This document shows, piece after piece, positions 52,800 through 61,200 of a stretch of DNA of 64,000 nucleotides. A program made the translations under genes and the position numbers. The notes below the pieces were generated by a model. It did not search any database. It saw only the letters and a list, made by a program, of their open reading frames with translations, and was not told the origin of the DNA. Each line of letters opens with the position of its first letter. Within the stretch, counting starts at the first letter, position 1. This DNA is from Achromobacter deleyi. Lineage in GTDB: Bacteria > Pseudomonadota > Gammaproteobacteria > Burkholderiales > Burkholderiaceae_B. Location: the NCBI RefSeq assembly GCF_902859705.1, contig NZ_CADIJO010000009.1, positions 180,614 through 244,613 on the forward strand, written 5' to 3'.

Positions 52800-54389
52800 C
52801 TACGCGGGGTCGGTGTTCGGGGAAGGGTCAAGCTGCCAGAGCGTGACCCGGTCACGCCCGGCCTGCTTGGATTGATACAGCGCCTGGTCCGCGCGCTGGA
52901 TGACGGCCTGGGGCGAGGCGCCCTGCTGCGGCCACAACGCCACGCCGACCGACACGGTGACCGGGCCCACGCCCGGCGGCATGGCCGCGCCCGCCACGCG
53001 CTTGCGCAGGCGTTCGGCCGCCAGCCGCGCCGCCGTCGCCGACGACACGGGAACCAGCACCACGAATTCCTCGCCGCCCACGCGAAAGGGGCTGTCCTGC
53101 TGCCGCACGCCCTCTTCCAGGGCCCGGGCAACCGCGATCAGCACCTGGTCGCCGGCAGGATGCCCGTGGGTGTCGTTGATCTGCTTGAAATGGTCCAGGT
53201 CCAACGCAATGACGGCAAAGGGGCTGCCCGCCGCCACCAGCATGTCGATGCGCTGGCGCATGGCGCGGCGGTTACGCAGGCCGGTCATGGGGTCCGTCAT
53301 CGACTCGGTATTCAGGCGGCCCACCTCTTGCCGATGCTGGGCCACGGTGGCGGCCAGCGCCTGGCGCAGACGGTCGGCCTCGAAGTACCAGGTTCTCATG
53401 GACAGCGCCCGGGCGCCGTCCTGGCTTACGGCGCCCGCGCTGTCCATCGCTCGGGCCAGGCGGGCCAGCGGGCGGGCGATGGCGTAGGCCAGGACGCACA
53501 CCAGCAGCAGGGTCAGCCCGACGGCGGGAATGGCGAATCGCAGCGATTCGCCCAGCAGGGTCTTGACGGGAGACAGCGCCTGGTCGAGCGGCCGCTGCAC
53601 CACCACGGCCCATTTGCCGCGGGTCATCGCCGCGTAGCCCACCAGCATCCGACTGCCCGATGCGTCTTGCAGGTCGACGGCGCCCGACGGCGCGCCCGGC
53701 GCCAGCGCGGCCCGCAGCGACGCGATCAGGCCGGCGTCGGGGCCGCCGTCGCCATGGTGGTACAGCACCTGGCCCGCGACGTTGACCAGGTACACCGACG
53801 TGCCGTCGGCATAGGCATGGCGGCCGACCAACCGGTCCAGCCGGCTGCCGCGTTCGAGGATCACGACGGCCGCCACGAATCCTTTGGGCGTGGCGGCGGG
53901 GCCCATGATCGGCTCTACCAGCGTCAGCGCGCCGAACGCGGTATTGGCCAGGCAGCACGGCATGACCCATTCCCCGGCCCGCAGCTGGTTCACGCCCAGC
54001 GCGGCCAGCGTGTCGACGGCGGCCAGCGGCGTGGGCGTCGGGCCGAACCGGGCCGTGATGGTGCCGGCGGCATCGGCCAGCAAGACGGCGGATACGCCCT
54101 GCGCGGGGCCGATGATCGGCGACAGATCGCCGCTTGACGGCACCGTCGGCATCTCGGCCAGGCGCGGCACCGCAGCCTGCAACTGACGGTGCTGCGCGTC
54201 CACGTACAGGTCGATGACTTCGGCAAGCTTTTCGGCGTAGGCCCGATTCGAATCCAGCACAGTCGTGATGACCTGCGCCTTCTGTACCAGGTAGCCGGCA
54301 AAGAGCGCGTTGGAAAACCCGATCACCACGCTGGCCACGGCCAGTGCGATCAGCACGGTGAGCAAGCTTGTTTTGCGTCGTGTGGCCAT
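52800..54389 (-). CDS. diguanylate cyclase with periplasmic sensor domain
   Basis: A 529-residue inner-membrane signalling protein. Helix 1 (about 8-32) and helix 2 (about 290-312) bracket a periplasmic dCache-like sensor domain. A short HAMP-like linker precedes the GGDEF domain, whose active-site motif is GGEEF (438-442). The inhibitory site RXXD (RQQD, 429-432) lies 5 residues upstream, so product feedback is expected. It makes c-di-GMP in response to a periplasmic signal. The start at 54389 is chosen at MATRRK; the frame reads open further upstream without a start-like context. Confidence 0.92.
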   Translation of the reverse strand: MATRRKTSLLTVLIALAVASVVIGFSNALFAGYLVQKAQVITTVLDSNRAYAEKLAEVIDLYVDAQHRQLQAAVPRLAEMPTVPSSGDLSPIIGPAQGVSAVLLADAAGTITARFGPTPTPLAAVDTLAALGVNQLRAGEWVMPCCLANTAFGALTLVEPIMGPAATPKGFVAAVVILERGSRLDRLVGRHAYADGTSVYLVNVAGQVLYHHGDGGPDAGLIASLRAALAPGAPSGAVDLQDASGSRMLVGYAAMTRGKWAVVVQRPLDQALSPVKTLLGESLRFAIPAVGLTLLLVCVLAYAIARPLARLARAMDSAGAVSQDGARALSMRTWYFEADRLRQALAATVAQHRQEVGRLNTESMTDPMTGLRNRRAMRQRIDMLVAAGSPFAVIALDLDHFKQINDTHGHPAGDQVLIAVARALEEGVRQQDSPFRVGGEEFVVLVPVSSATAARLAAERLRKRVAGAAMPPGVGPVTVSVGVALWPQQGASPQAVIQRADQALYQSKQAGRDRVTLWQLDPSPNTDPA

Positions 54390-54417
54390 CCCCGCCCTCA
54401 CCTGTCCCTTTGATGCC

Positions 54418-56958
54418 TCATTCGGCCGCGCCGCCCGTGAACCAGCGTAGATAGGGGTTGTCCCGGCTGACTGCCGCCAGCCGGCCCGCGTTGCGCGCCC
54501 AGGCTTCGCGGTTGCCGTCGTACGCCGCCAGCGCGCTTTGATAGAACAGATCCAGCCCATCGCGTTCACGTTCGATGGCCTGCGCCAGGGCCGGATCCGA
54601 TCCGGCCAGCGGAGCCGGGGTGCGCAGCGCCAGCAGCGCCGGCAGCGTGCGTGAGATTTCGCGCGGGCGCACCCAGGTGGCATATTCGATGGCCGGCCGG
54701 TCGTCGGACACGGCTGGCGTGGCCCCGGCGAAACGGGCCAGTCCCGCGCGGTCAGTCACCCAGGTGGCCAGCAAGGCGGCCGCCGAGCCGACGCCGACCT
54801 CGGCCAGCGCGGTGGCGACGGCCGGTGCGGCGTAGCGGTCGGCAATGCGCCGGGCATCGAGCGGCAGCGGATCCATCGACCCGACCAGCAGCATTTCGTG
54901 CAGCTCGGTCGTCCACAAGGACGCATGCGGGAACACGTTGATGAAGCTGGCCACCAGGGCCCGCGTGTCGTCCAGGTTCTGCGTGGGCAGCGGCAGCCAC
55001 TGGGCGACGATGCCCTGCGGCTGCAAGCGCGTGGCGGCCAGCGCATAGAAGTCCTGCGAGTACAGGTTGACCACGCCGGCCGCCGAGGGCGGCGGCGGTT
55101 CGAGGGTGATGAGGTCGTAGCGTTCGGCGCTGCCCAGCAGTTCGCGGCGTCCGTCGCGCAGGCGCCGCTGCAGGCCGGGGTCTTGCGACGCGCCGTAGCT
55201 GCCGTGGAACAGCGGCGCGGCATGCAGTACCGCGGGCAACAGTTCGGCCACCACGCGGCGTTCCAGCCCGGGATAGCGCGACAAGGCGCCCGCCGTGATG
55301 CCGGTGCCATAGCCGATCACCAGGGCCGAGCGCGGTTCGCCGGCATGCACGATCAGCGGCAACAGGGCCTGCAGGCGCATGTAGCGCAGTGACGGCATGG
55401 CGTCGCCCGAATTGGACACCCCCTGGATATACAGGCGGCGAAAGCGTTGCGTGCCCTGCCCTTGCTCCACCACCGCCACCGTGCCGCCGTGGTTTTCCTC
55501 GTAGAACACCAGGTCGCCGCCTTGCGCGCCCGGCAGCAGGCGGGCCAGGTGCTGGATGGGGATTGCCGCGCCCAGGATCACCGCCGCGCCGGCCAGGGCC
55601 ACGCCCAGGCCCTTGGTCATCGACGATGCCGGACGCGCCTGCCAGATGGCCGCCACGCCCACGACGCAGGCCACCACCGTCAGCAGCGCCAGGCTGCGCA
55701 CCGTGCCCAGGTGGGGCAGCAAGACAAACCCGGTCAAGGCGGTGCCGGCGATGCCGCCCAGCGTGTTGCAGGCCAGCACCGCGCCAGCCCCCTGCCCGCG
55801 GCGCTGCGGCGGCACGGCCAGGCGCAGCACGGCGGGAAATGCCGCGCCCAGCAGCAAGGTGGGCAGCAGCACCACGGCGCCGGCTGCCACGGCAAAGCGC
55901 GCGCTCATGCCGGCCAGGGGGCTGCCCGTCCAACCCAGGATGGCCGCCTCGGCCACCCCCTGGGCACTGATGAGCCAGCGGCCCAACAAGGCGGTTTCGA
56001 TCAGCGCCAGCAGGCCGGCCCCGGCGATCAGGAAGCCGAAGACGCGCCACGGGTCGCCCAGCGCGCGTTCCCAGCGGGCATACAGCGCGGCGCCGATCGT
56101 CAGCCCCGCCAGGTACACCGCCAGCACGATCGAGAACGCAAAGGCCCGGGTGCTCATGAATGGCACGACCATCTGCGACCAGAGCACTTCGTAGCCCATG
56201 GCCACGGCGCCCGCGACGGCGTACAGGCCCAGCGCGAGCCGGGCCTGGCGGGACAGGGCTTCCCGCGGGCCGTGCACGGGTGACGGCGCCGGCGCGTCGG
56301 CAGCGTGCGCATGGCGCCGGTCGAGCGCCCACGCGCCCGCAGCCGCCGCCAGGTTCAGGCAGGCCGCCGCCCAGGCGCTGCCGCGCACGCCCAGGGCCGG
56401 AATCAGGAAAAAAGCCGGTAACAGCGCGCCAATGATCGCGCCGCCCGTATTGGCGGCATAGAGCGTGGCGCCCGCGCGGCCGATGCGCGCGGCACCCGTG
56501 GCGCGCAGCAGCACGGGCAAGGTGCCGCCCATGAAAAACGGCGCGATGCCCACGATCACGACAATCGCCAGCCATGCCAGGCCGGGGCTGATCGCCTGGC
56601 CTTGCGCAAACGCCGCGGCGCCCTGCCCCAGCGCCAGCGTGACGCCGATGCCCAGCGCGGCAATCGCCCCTTCAATGGCCGCGTACAGCCGGAACGGGCG
56701 CGCACTGGCATCCGCCCGTCGGCCCAGTACCCAGCTGCCGGCCGCCAGGCCCAGGAAAAAGGCCCCCACCGCCACCGCAATCGCGTGCACCTCGACGCCG
56801 ACGATCAGCGACAGTTGCTTGATCCACAGAATCTGGAAGACCAGCGCCGCGACCCCCGACAGGGCCAGCAAGGCGGCCGCGGGCCACAGGGCCGTGCCGG
56901 CCTGCGCGGCCTCGCCCCTGCCGTGAAGCGATGTCATCGGGCGCACAGAGGCTGTCAT
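54418..56958 (-). CDS. fused transporter-like/spermidine synthase-type protein
   Basis: An 846-residue protein. About 14 hydrophobic helices (about 30-480) resemble MFS transporters, including FQILWIKQLSLIVGVEVHAIAVAVGAFFLGLAAGSW and VLLRATGAARIGRAGATLYAANTGGAIIGALLPAFFLIPALGV. The C-terminal part (about 490-800) has the SAM-dependent aminopropyltransferase fold, with VIGYGTGITAGALSRYPGLERRVVAELLPAV. Residues expected to bind putrescine were not verified. A role in polyamine or related alkylation at the membrane is possible. The ATG has AAGGACCC upstream; an alternative start is 56937. Confidence 0.85.
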   Translation of the reverse strand: MTASVRPMTSLHGRGEAAQAGTALWPAAALLALSGVAALVFQILWIKQLSLIVGVEVHAIAVAVGAFFLGLAAGSWVLGRRADASARPFRLYAAIEGAIAALGIGVTLALGQGAAAFAQGQAISPGLAWLAIVVIVGIAPFFMGGTLPVLLRATGAARIGRAGATLYAANTGGAIIGALLPAFFLIPALGVRGSAWAAACLNLAAAAGAWALDRRHAHAADAPAPSPVHGPREALSRQARLALGLYAVAGAVAMGYEVLWSQMVVPFMSTRAFAFSIVLAVYLAGLTIGAALYARWERALGDPWRVFGFLIAGAGLLALIETALLGRWLISAQGVAEAAILGWTGSPLAGMSARFAVAAGAVVLLPTLLLGAAFPAVLRLAVPPQRRGQGAGAVLACNTLGGIAGTALTGFVLLPHLGTVRSLALLTVVACVVGVAAIWQARPASSMTKGLGVALAGAAVILGAAIPIQHLARLLPGAQGGDLVFYEENHGGTVAVVEQGQGTQRFRRLYIQGVSNSGDAMPSLRYMRLQALLPLIVHAGEPRSALVIGYGTGITAGALSRYPGLERRVVAELLPAVLHAAPLFHGSYGASQDPGLQRRLRDGRRELLGSAERYDLITLEPPPPSAAGVVNLYSQDFYALAATRLQPQGIVAQWLPLPTQNLDDTRALVASFINVFPHASLWTTELHEMLLVGSMDPLPLDARRIADRYAAPAVATALAEVGVGSAAALLATWVTDRAGLARFAGATPAVSDDRPAIEYATWVRPREISRTLPALLALRTPAPLAGSDPALAQAIERERDGLDLFYQSALAAYDGNREAWARNAGRLAAVSRDNPYLRWFTGGAAE

Positions 56959-57026
56959 CGTCGGGTCCTTGTCCAGGGAAAGTCATTGCGCGGATGCGGC
57001 CGCACGCCGCATCCGCCCGTCACGCC

Positions 57027-58664
57027 TTACTTGCCTTGCTTCTTGGCCTGCTGCTCGAAGTACTCGTCGATCTGCTTGTCCACCGCCTTCTGCACCTGGT
57101 CGGTGCTGAAGCTGGGCGGATTCTGGCTGGGCGGCCATTCCACGAAGGTCTGCAGGAATTCGCCCGCCTTGGCCGAGCCGACGAAGGCCAGATAGGCGTT
57201 CTTGGTCAGCCAGTCGTTGTACTGATCGGACACGATATCGGCGCGCTCATAGGGGTCCATGCGCAGGTTGAACACCTTGGGTACCCGCAGGCAGACGAAC
57301 GGCTCCTTCCACACCGCAAATCCGCCTGGCGCCTTCTGTTCGCAGAACACGACCTTCCAGTTGTCGAACCGCATCGCCACCAGCAGGCCGTCGTCGTTGA
57401 AGTAATAGAAGTCGTCGCGGGCGCTCTTGGGGTCCTTGCCCGTCAGGTACGCCAGCTGGTTGTAGCCGTCCAGGTGCACCTTGTAGTCGCGGTTGGCGCC
57501 GCCGGGCCGCCAGCCCTTGAGCAAGCGGTCTTTCACGCCGTCGTCCCCGGCCGCGGCCAGCAGGGTCGGAAACCAGTCCAGGCCTGAGACGATGTCGTTC
57601 TTGACCGTGCCGGGTTCGATGTGGCCCGGCCAGCGGATCATCGCCGGCACGCGGAAGGCGCCTTCCCAGTTCGAGTCTTTCTCGCTGCGGAACGGCGTGG
57701 TGGCGGCGTCGGGCCAACTGAACTGATTGGGCCCGTTGTCCGTCGTGTAGATCACGATGGTGTCCTTGGTGATGCCCAGGTCATCCAGTTTCTTCAACAG
57801 CTTGCCGACATCCTGGTCGTGTTCCCACATGCCGTCGGCGTAGTCATTGCCCGGCATGCCGCTCTTGCCCTGATGCTCTGGCCGGATGTGGGTGAACATG
57901 TGCATGCGCGTGGTGTTCATCCACACAAAGAACGGCTTGTCTTCCTTGCCGTGCTTGTCCAGATAGTCCAGCGCCGCGCCGACGGTTTCGTCGTCGATGG
58001 TCTCCATGCGCTTGGTGGTCAGGGCGCCGGTGTCCTCGATCTTGCCGTCGGCCGAGGCCCGGATCACGCCACGCGGCATGTATGCCTTGATGACGGGGTC
58101 TTTCGAGTCCTTGGGGAAATAAGGCCGTTCGGGTTCTTCCTCGGCATTCAGGTGGTAAAGATTGCCGAAGAAGACGTCAAAGCCGTGCTTGGTGGGCAGG
58201 TATTCGTCGCGGTCGCCCAGGTGGTTCTTGCCGAACTGGGCGGTGTTGTAGCCCTGCCCCTTCAGGGCGGTGGCAATGGTGATGTCGCGGTCCTGCAAGC
58301 CCACCGGCGCGCCCGGAATGCCCACCTTGGACAAGCCGGTGCGGCGGGCGGACTGCCCGGTGATGAACGTCGACCGCCCCGCCGTGCAGCTGTTTTCGGC
58401 GTAGTAGTCGGTGAAGATCGCGCCCTCGTTGGCAATGCGGTCGATGTTCGGCGTGCGGTAGCCGACCACGCCGCGCGTGTACGCACTGATATTGGCCTGG
58501 CCGACGTCATCGCCGAAGATGACGAGAATGTTCGGCTTCTTGCCGGATGCCTGCGCCGAGGGGCTGGACGGCTGCGCACTCTGGGCCTGCGCGTGTGCCC
58601 CTCCCATTACCGCAAGCCCGCTGGCGGCCACCAGCGCCGCTCCCAACCATCGTCTTGCTTTCAT
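57027..58664 (-). CDS. secreted sulfatase (arylsulfatase-like) with CTAGR active-site motif
   Basis: A 545-residue exported sulfatase; GGAGAGC precedes the ATG. The signal peptide is at 1-25 (cleavage near AHAQA). The metal ligands Asp52 and Asp53 (VIFGDDVGQ) and the formylglycine position Cys93 in CTAGRSTF are present, with Ala where the type I CXPXR motif has Pro; the motif otherwise matches. Also seen are GKNHLG and YTTDNGPN. It cleaves sulfate esters or, in some family members, phosphonate or phosphate esters. Its gene lies 50 nt after the HAD phosphatase lipoprotein. Confidence 0.92.
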   Translation of the reverse strand: MKARRWLGAALVAASGLAVMGGAHAQAQSAQPSSPSAQASGKKPNILVIFGDDVGQANISAYTRGVVGYRTPNIDRIANEGAIFTDYYAENSCTAGRSTFITGQSARRTGLSKVGIPGAPVGLQDRDITIATALKGQGYNTAQFGKNHLGDRDEYLPTKHGFDVFFGNLYHLNAEEEPERPYFPKDSKDPVIKAYMPRGVIRASADGKIEDTGALTTKRMETIDDETVGAALDYLDKHGKEDKPFFVWMNTTRMHMFTHIRPEHQGKSGMPGNDYADGMWEHDQDVGKLLKKLDDLGITKDTIVIYTTDNGPNQFSWPDAATTPFRSEKDSNWEGAFRVPAMIRWPGHIEPGTVKNDIVSGLDWFPTLLAAAGDDGVKDRLLKGWRPGGANRDYKVHLDGYNQLAYLTGKDPKSARDDFYYFNDDGLLVAMRFDNWKVVFCEQKAPGGFAVWKEPFVCLRVPKVFNLRMDPYERADIVSDQYNDWLTKNAYLAFVGSAKAGEFLQTFVEWPPSQNPPSFSTDQVQKAVDKQIDEYFEQQAKKQGK

Positions 58665-58714
58665 GACTGCTCTCCTCGCCCATAGGGGCCGTATGTACTC
58701 CCGGTACAGCTCGA

Positions 58715-59752
58715 TCAAGGGGTGTCGAAGGCGTAGATGCGGCGCCATTCCGTTTTCATGTCCACGACCGTCCAGCCGCTGCGGCGCGCTTCGTCCAGCG
58801 CGCGGTCCAGCCGGCCGATGTCGGAATCGCGGTCGTAGGCCCATTCGCGCTGGGCATCGGTGTGGTGGACGATGCCGGCAAAGCGCTTGCCCGGGCCGGC
58901 GGCGGTCCACTGCAGCATCTGCAGGTCGCCGTCCGAATTGCCGAACGCCAGCAGCGGGCGCCGGCCGATGTAGCGCTGGATGGCTACCGGTTTGCCGGGG
59001 CCGTCGTCGTTGAATTCCAGCTTGCCCTGGCGCCACAGCACGGGCTGGCCGCCGCGCTGCTCGAAGGTGGTGACGAAGCTGCTGCCGATGACTTGTTCGG
59101 GGGGTATGCCGTAGGCGGCCTGGGCCCAGGGGCGCATGAATTCCGTCTCGCCGCCGGACACGATGTAGGTCTTGAAGCCATGCGCGCGCAGGTAATCCAG
59201 CAATTCGCGCATCGGCGCATAGGTCATCGCGGTATAGGGCTGATTGAAACGCGGGTGCCGCGTGGTGGCCGTCCACTGGGTGACGCTTTGGGTGAAGTCG
59301 TCGACGCTCATCTGCGTGTGGGTGGCGCCGATGATCTTGAACAGGCCCGCCTGGCCCGACTTGGCCAGCGCGGCCTTGTCGCCTTCGATGGCTGCCTTGA
59401 ACGGCTGGCGGGTCGCCCATTCGGGGTGCTGCGGCGCCATGGCCTTGATGCGGTCCAGGGCGAACAGCACCTGGAAGTACAAGGGCTGCTCGGACCACAG
59501 CGTGCCGTCGTTGTCGAACACGGCAATGCGCGCGTCGGTCGCCACGAAGTCCGGGCTGCCCGGCTGCGTCACGGCCTGCACGAAGTCGAGGATGGCGGTG
59601 CGCGACGGCCCCTCGTTCCAGGAAGGCAATGCCGCCGCGGGCGTAACCGCTTTCTGGGGCGACGCGCAGGCGGCCAGCAGCAGCATCGCAGCGATGCCCG
59701 CCCATTGCGCCGCCCAGCGCCGCACCCGCTGTCCAAGGATCGCTTGCATCAT
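58715..59752 (-). CDS. HAD-family phosphatase lipoprotein
   Basis: A 345-residue HAD phosphatase exported as a lipoprotein: the lipobox LLAAC ends at Cys29. HAD motif I is FDNDGTLW with nucleophile Asp80 and acid Asp82; the SGGETEF motif II region and GNSDGDLQML motif IV are present. It should dephosphorylate an extracytoplasmic substrate at the inner or outer membrane. The start overlaps the BatD-like stop by ATGA, which ties it to the Bat operon. Confidence 0.9.
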   Translation of the reverse strand: MMQAILGQRVRRWAAQWAGIAAMLLLAACASPQKAVTPAAALPSWNEGPSRTAILDFVQAVTQPGSPDFVATDARIAVFDNDGTLWSEQPLYFQVLFALDRIKAMAPQHPEWATRQPFKAAIEGDKAALAKSGQAGLFKIIGATHTQMSVDDFTQSVTQWTATTRHPRFNQPYTAMTYAPMRELLDYLRAHGFKTYIVSGGETEFMRPWAQAAYGIPPEQVIGSSFVTTFEQRGGQPVLWRQGKLEFNDDGPGKPVAIQRYIGRRPLLAFGNSDGDLQMLQWTAAGPGKRFAGIVHHTDAQREWAYDRDSDIGRLDRALDEARRSGWTVVDMKTEWRRIYAFDTP

Positions 59753-61200
59753 GCACTCCCCTGCGCCCCGGGGCGCGGTCGTCGTTCATCGGGCGCCTGC
59801 GGATTCAACGCGCCAGGCAAGGAATACGGGGCGAGCGGCGCGCGCCGGGTTCGCCAGGTGTGCCGCCATGCGCGGGATGCCTGGCCCAGCGTCTGGCGCC
59901 ACGCCGTGCCCGCGGGTGGTGCGCCATAGGCGCTGCGCAACACGTCGGCTGCGATACGGCGCGCGTCGTCGCCCAACGGCGCCACGCCAGTGCGCAAGTC
60001 GTGCGCGCCGGCCGCCAGGCGCAGCCAGCGATAGAAGGCGGTCAAAGAGGCGGTCTGGGAAGCCGTCTTGAAAACGGTCTGGCCGCGCGCCTCGCGCTGC
60101 CAGGCGCGCCAATGCCAGGCTTCGCTTGCGCGTCTTGCCGCCAGCGCGTGTTCGGTACGCTGGCGCAATCGGCGGCCCAGTGCCCGCCAGCGCGGCCCGG
60201 TCAGCCACGCCACGGCAATGGCCGCCAGCAGCGCCGCGCCCCATTGCATCCAGGCGGCGGGAATCACCCAGCGCAGGCCATGGCGCAGATGGGCCAGGTC
60301 ATCGGCCAACGAGAAAGGCGGCGTGGCTTTCGGCGCGGCGGCGACCGTGAATTCGCGGCCAGGCAGTTCCGCCTGCGCCGGCTGGCCGGTGGCCTCGTCG
60401 CGCCACCGCACGGTGATCGCCGGCAGGCGGTAGGAACCGGCCTGCTGCGCCACGTAATCGGCGCGGTCGATGCGCTGCCCGCCCACGAATTGGCCGCGGC
60501 CGTCGTTCAGCGGCGTCACCTGGGGTTCAAGCGGATAGCGTGTGAATCCCGGCACGTCGGGCATGACGGTCGCGGGCAGCATCAGCGCGGGTACGCCGGG
60601 CGCGCGCTGGGTGATGGTCCGCGTGATGCGGCCGCCGACCACCAGCGGATCGGGCGCCAGCGAAAAGTCTTGCGTTACCGCCAGCTGGGTCGATACCAGG
60701 CCGGGCGCTTCGGTCGCGGCTGGCGCGGCCACGGCAAACGTCAGGGGTTGGCTCGTTCCTGACGCGATGTCGTTGTGCGGCCCGACCTGCGCGGTCACCG
60801 CCAGCGCGGGCACCTGCACGGCGCCCGCGGCCGTGGGGCTCAGCAGATAGGTGTAGCGCAGCCCGCTGTAGGCCACGCCGTCGATGTTGTCGCGCCGCAG
60901 TTCGCCCTGCCCCGTCGGCGGCGTGACCGCGATGCCCGGCAGGTCCAGCGCGGGCAATTGCGGCGGTTGCGTGAACCAGGTGGGCGTCATGACGTCCAGG
61001 TGCAGCTGCAGCGTCGTGCCGATGCGCACCTGGGCCGGCGCTTGCAGGCTGGCGGTGACGCGCAAGGCGGGCGCGGGCTGGGGTTGGGGCTGGCGTTGGG
61101 ATTGGGCAAGCGCGGCTTGGGCGAACGCCAAGCCGGATAGCGCCAGCGCCAGGAAGCACGCCAGGTTGCGCCACGGCCCAGGTCTGCGCCAGGTCGTCAT
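59749..61200 (-). CDS. BatD-like protein
   Basis: A 483-residue protein with signal peptide ending ALAQS (about residue 33). Two Ig-like beta domains with the Bat phrasing (RVTASLQAPAQVRIGTTLQLHLDV, DFSLAPDPLVVGGRITRTITQ, YRLPAITVRWRDEATGQ) precede one C-terminal transmembrane helix (about 330-350) and a basic cytoplasmic tail. BatD is part of the Bat complex, linked to oxygen and stress tolerance. It overlaps both neighbours by ATGA. Confidence 0.85.
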   Translation of the reverse strand: MTTWRRPGPWRNLACFLALALSGLAFAQAALAQSQRQPQPQPAPALRVTASLQAPAQVRIGTTLQLHLDVMTPTWFTQPPQLPALDLPGIAVTPPTGQGELRRDNIDGVAYSGLRYTYLLSPTAAGAVQVPALAVTAQVGPHNDIASGTSQPLTFAVAAPAATEAPGLVSTQLAVTQDFSLAPDPLVVGGRITRTITQRAPGVPALMLPATVMPDVPGFTRYPLEPQVTPLNDGRGQFVGGQRIDRADYVAQQAGSYRLPAITVRWRDEATGQPAQAELPGREFTVAAAPKATPPFSLADDLAHLRHGLRWVIPAAWMQWGAALLAAIAVAWLTGPRWRALGRRLRQRTEHALAARRASEAWHWRAWQREARGQTVFKTASQTASLTAFYRWLRLAAGAHDLRTGVAPLGDDARRIAADVLRSAYGAPPAGTAWRQTLGQASRAWRHTWRTRRAPLAPYSLPGALNPQAPDERRPRPGAQGSA

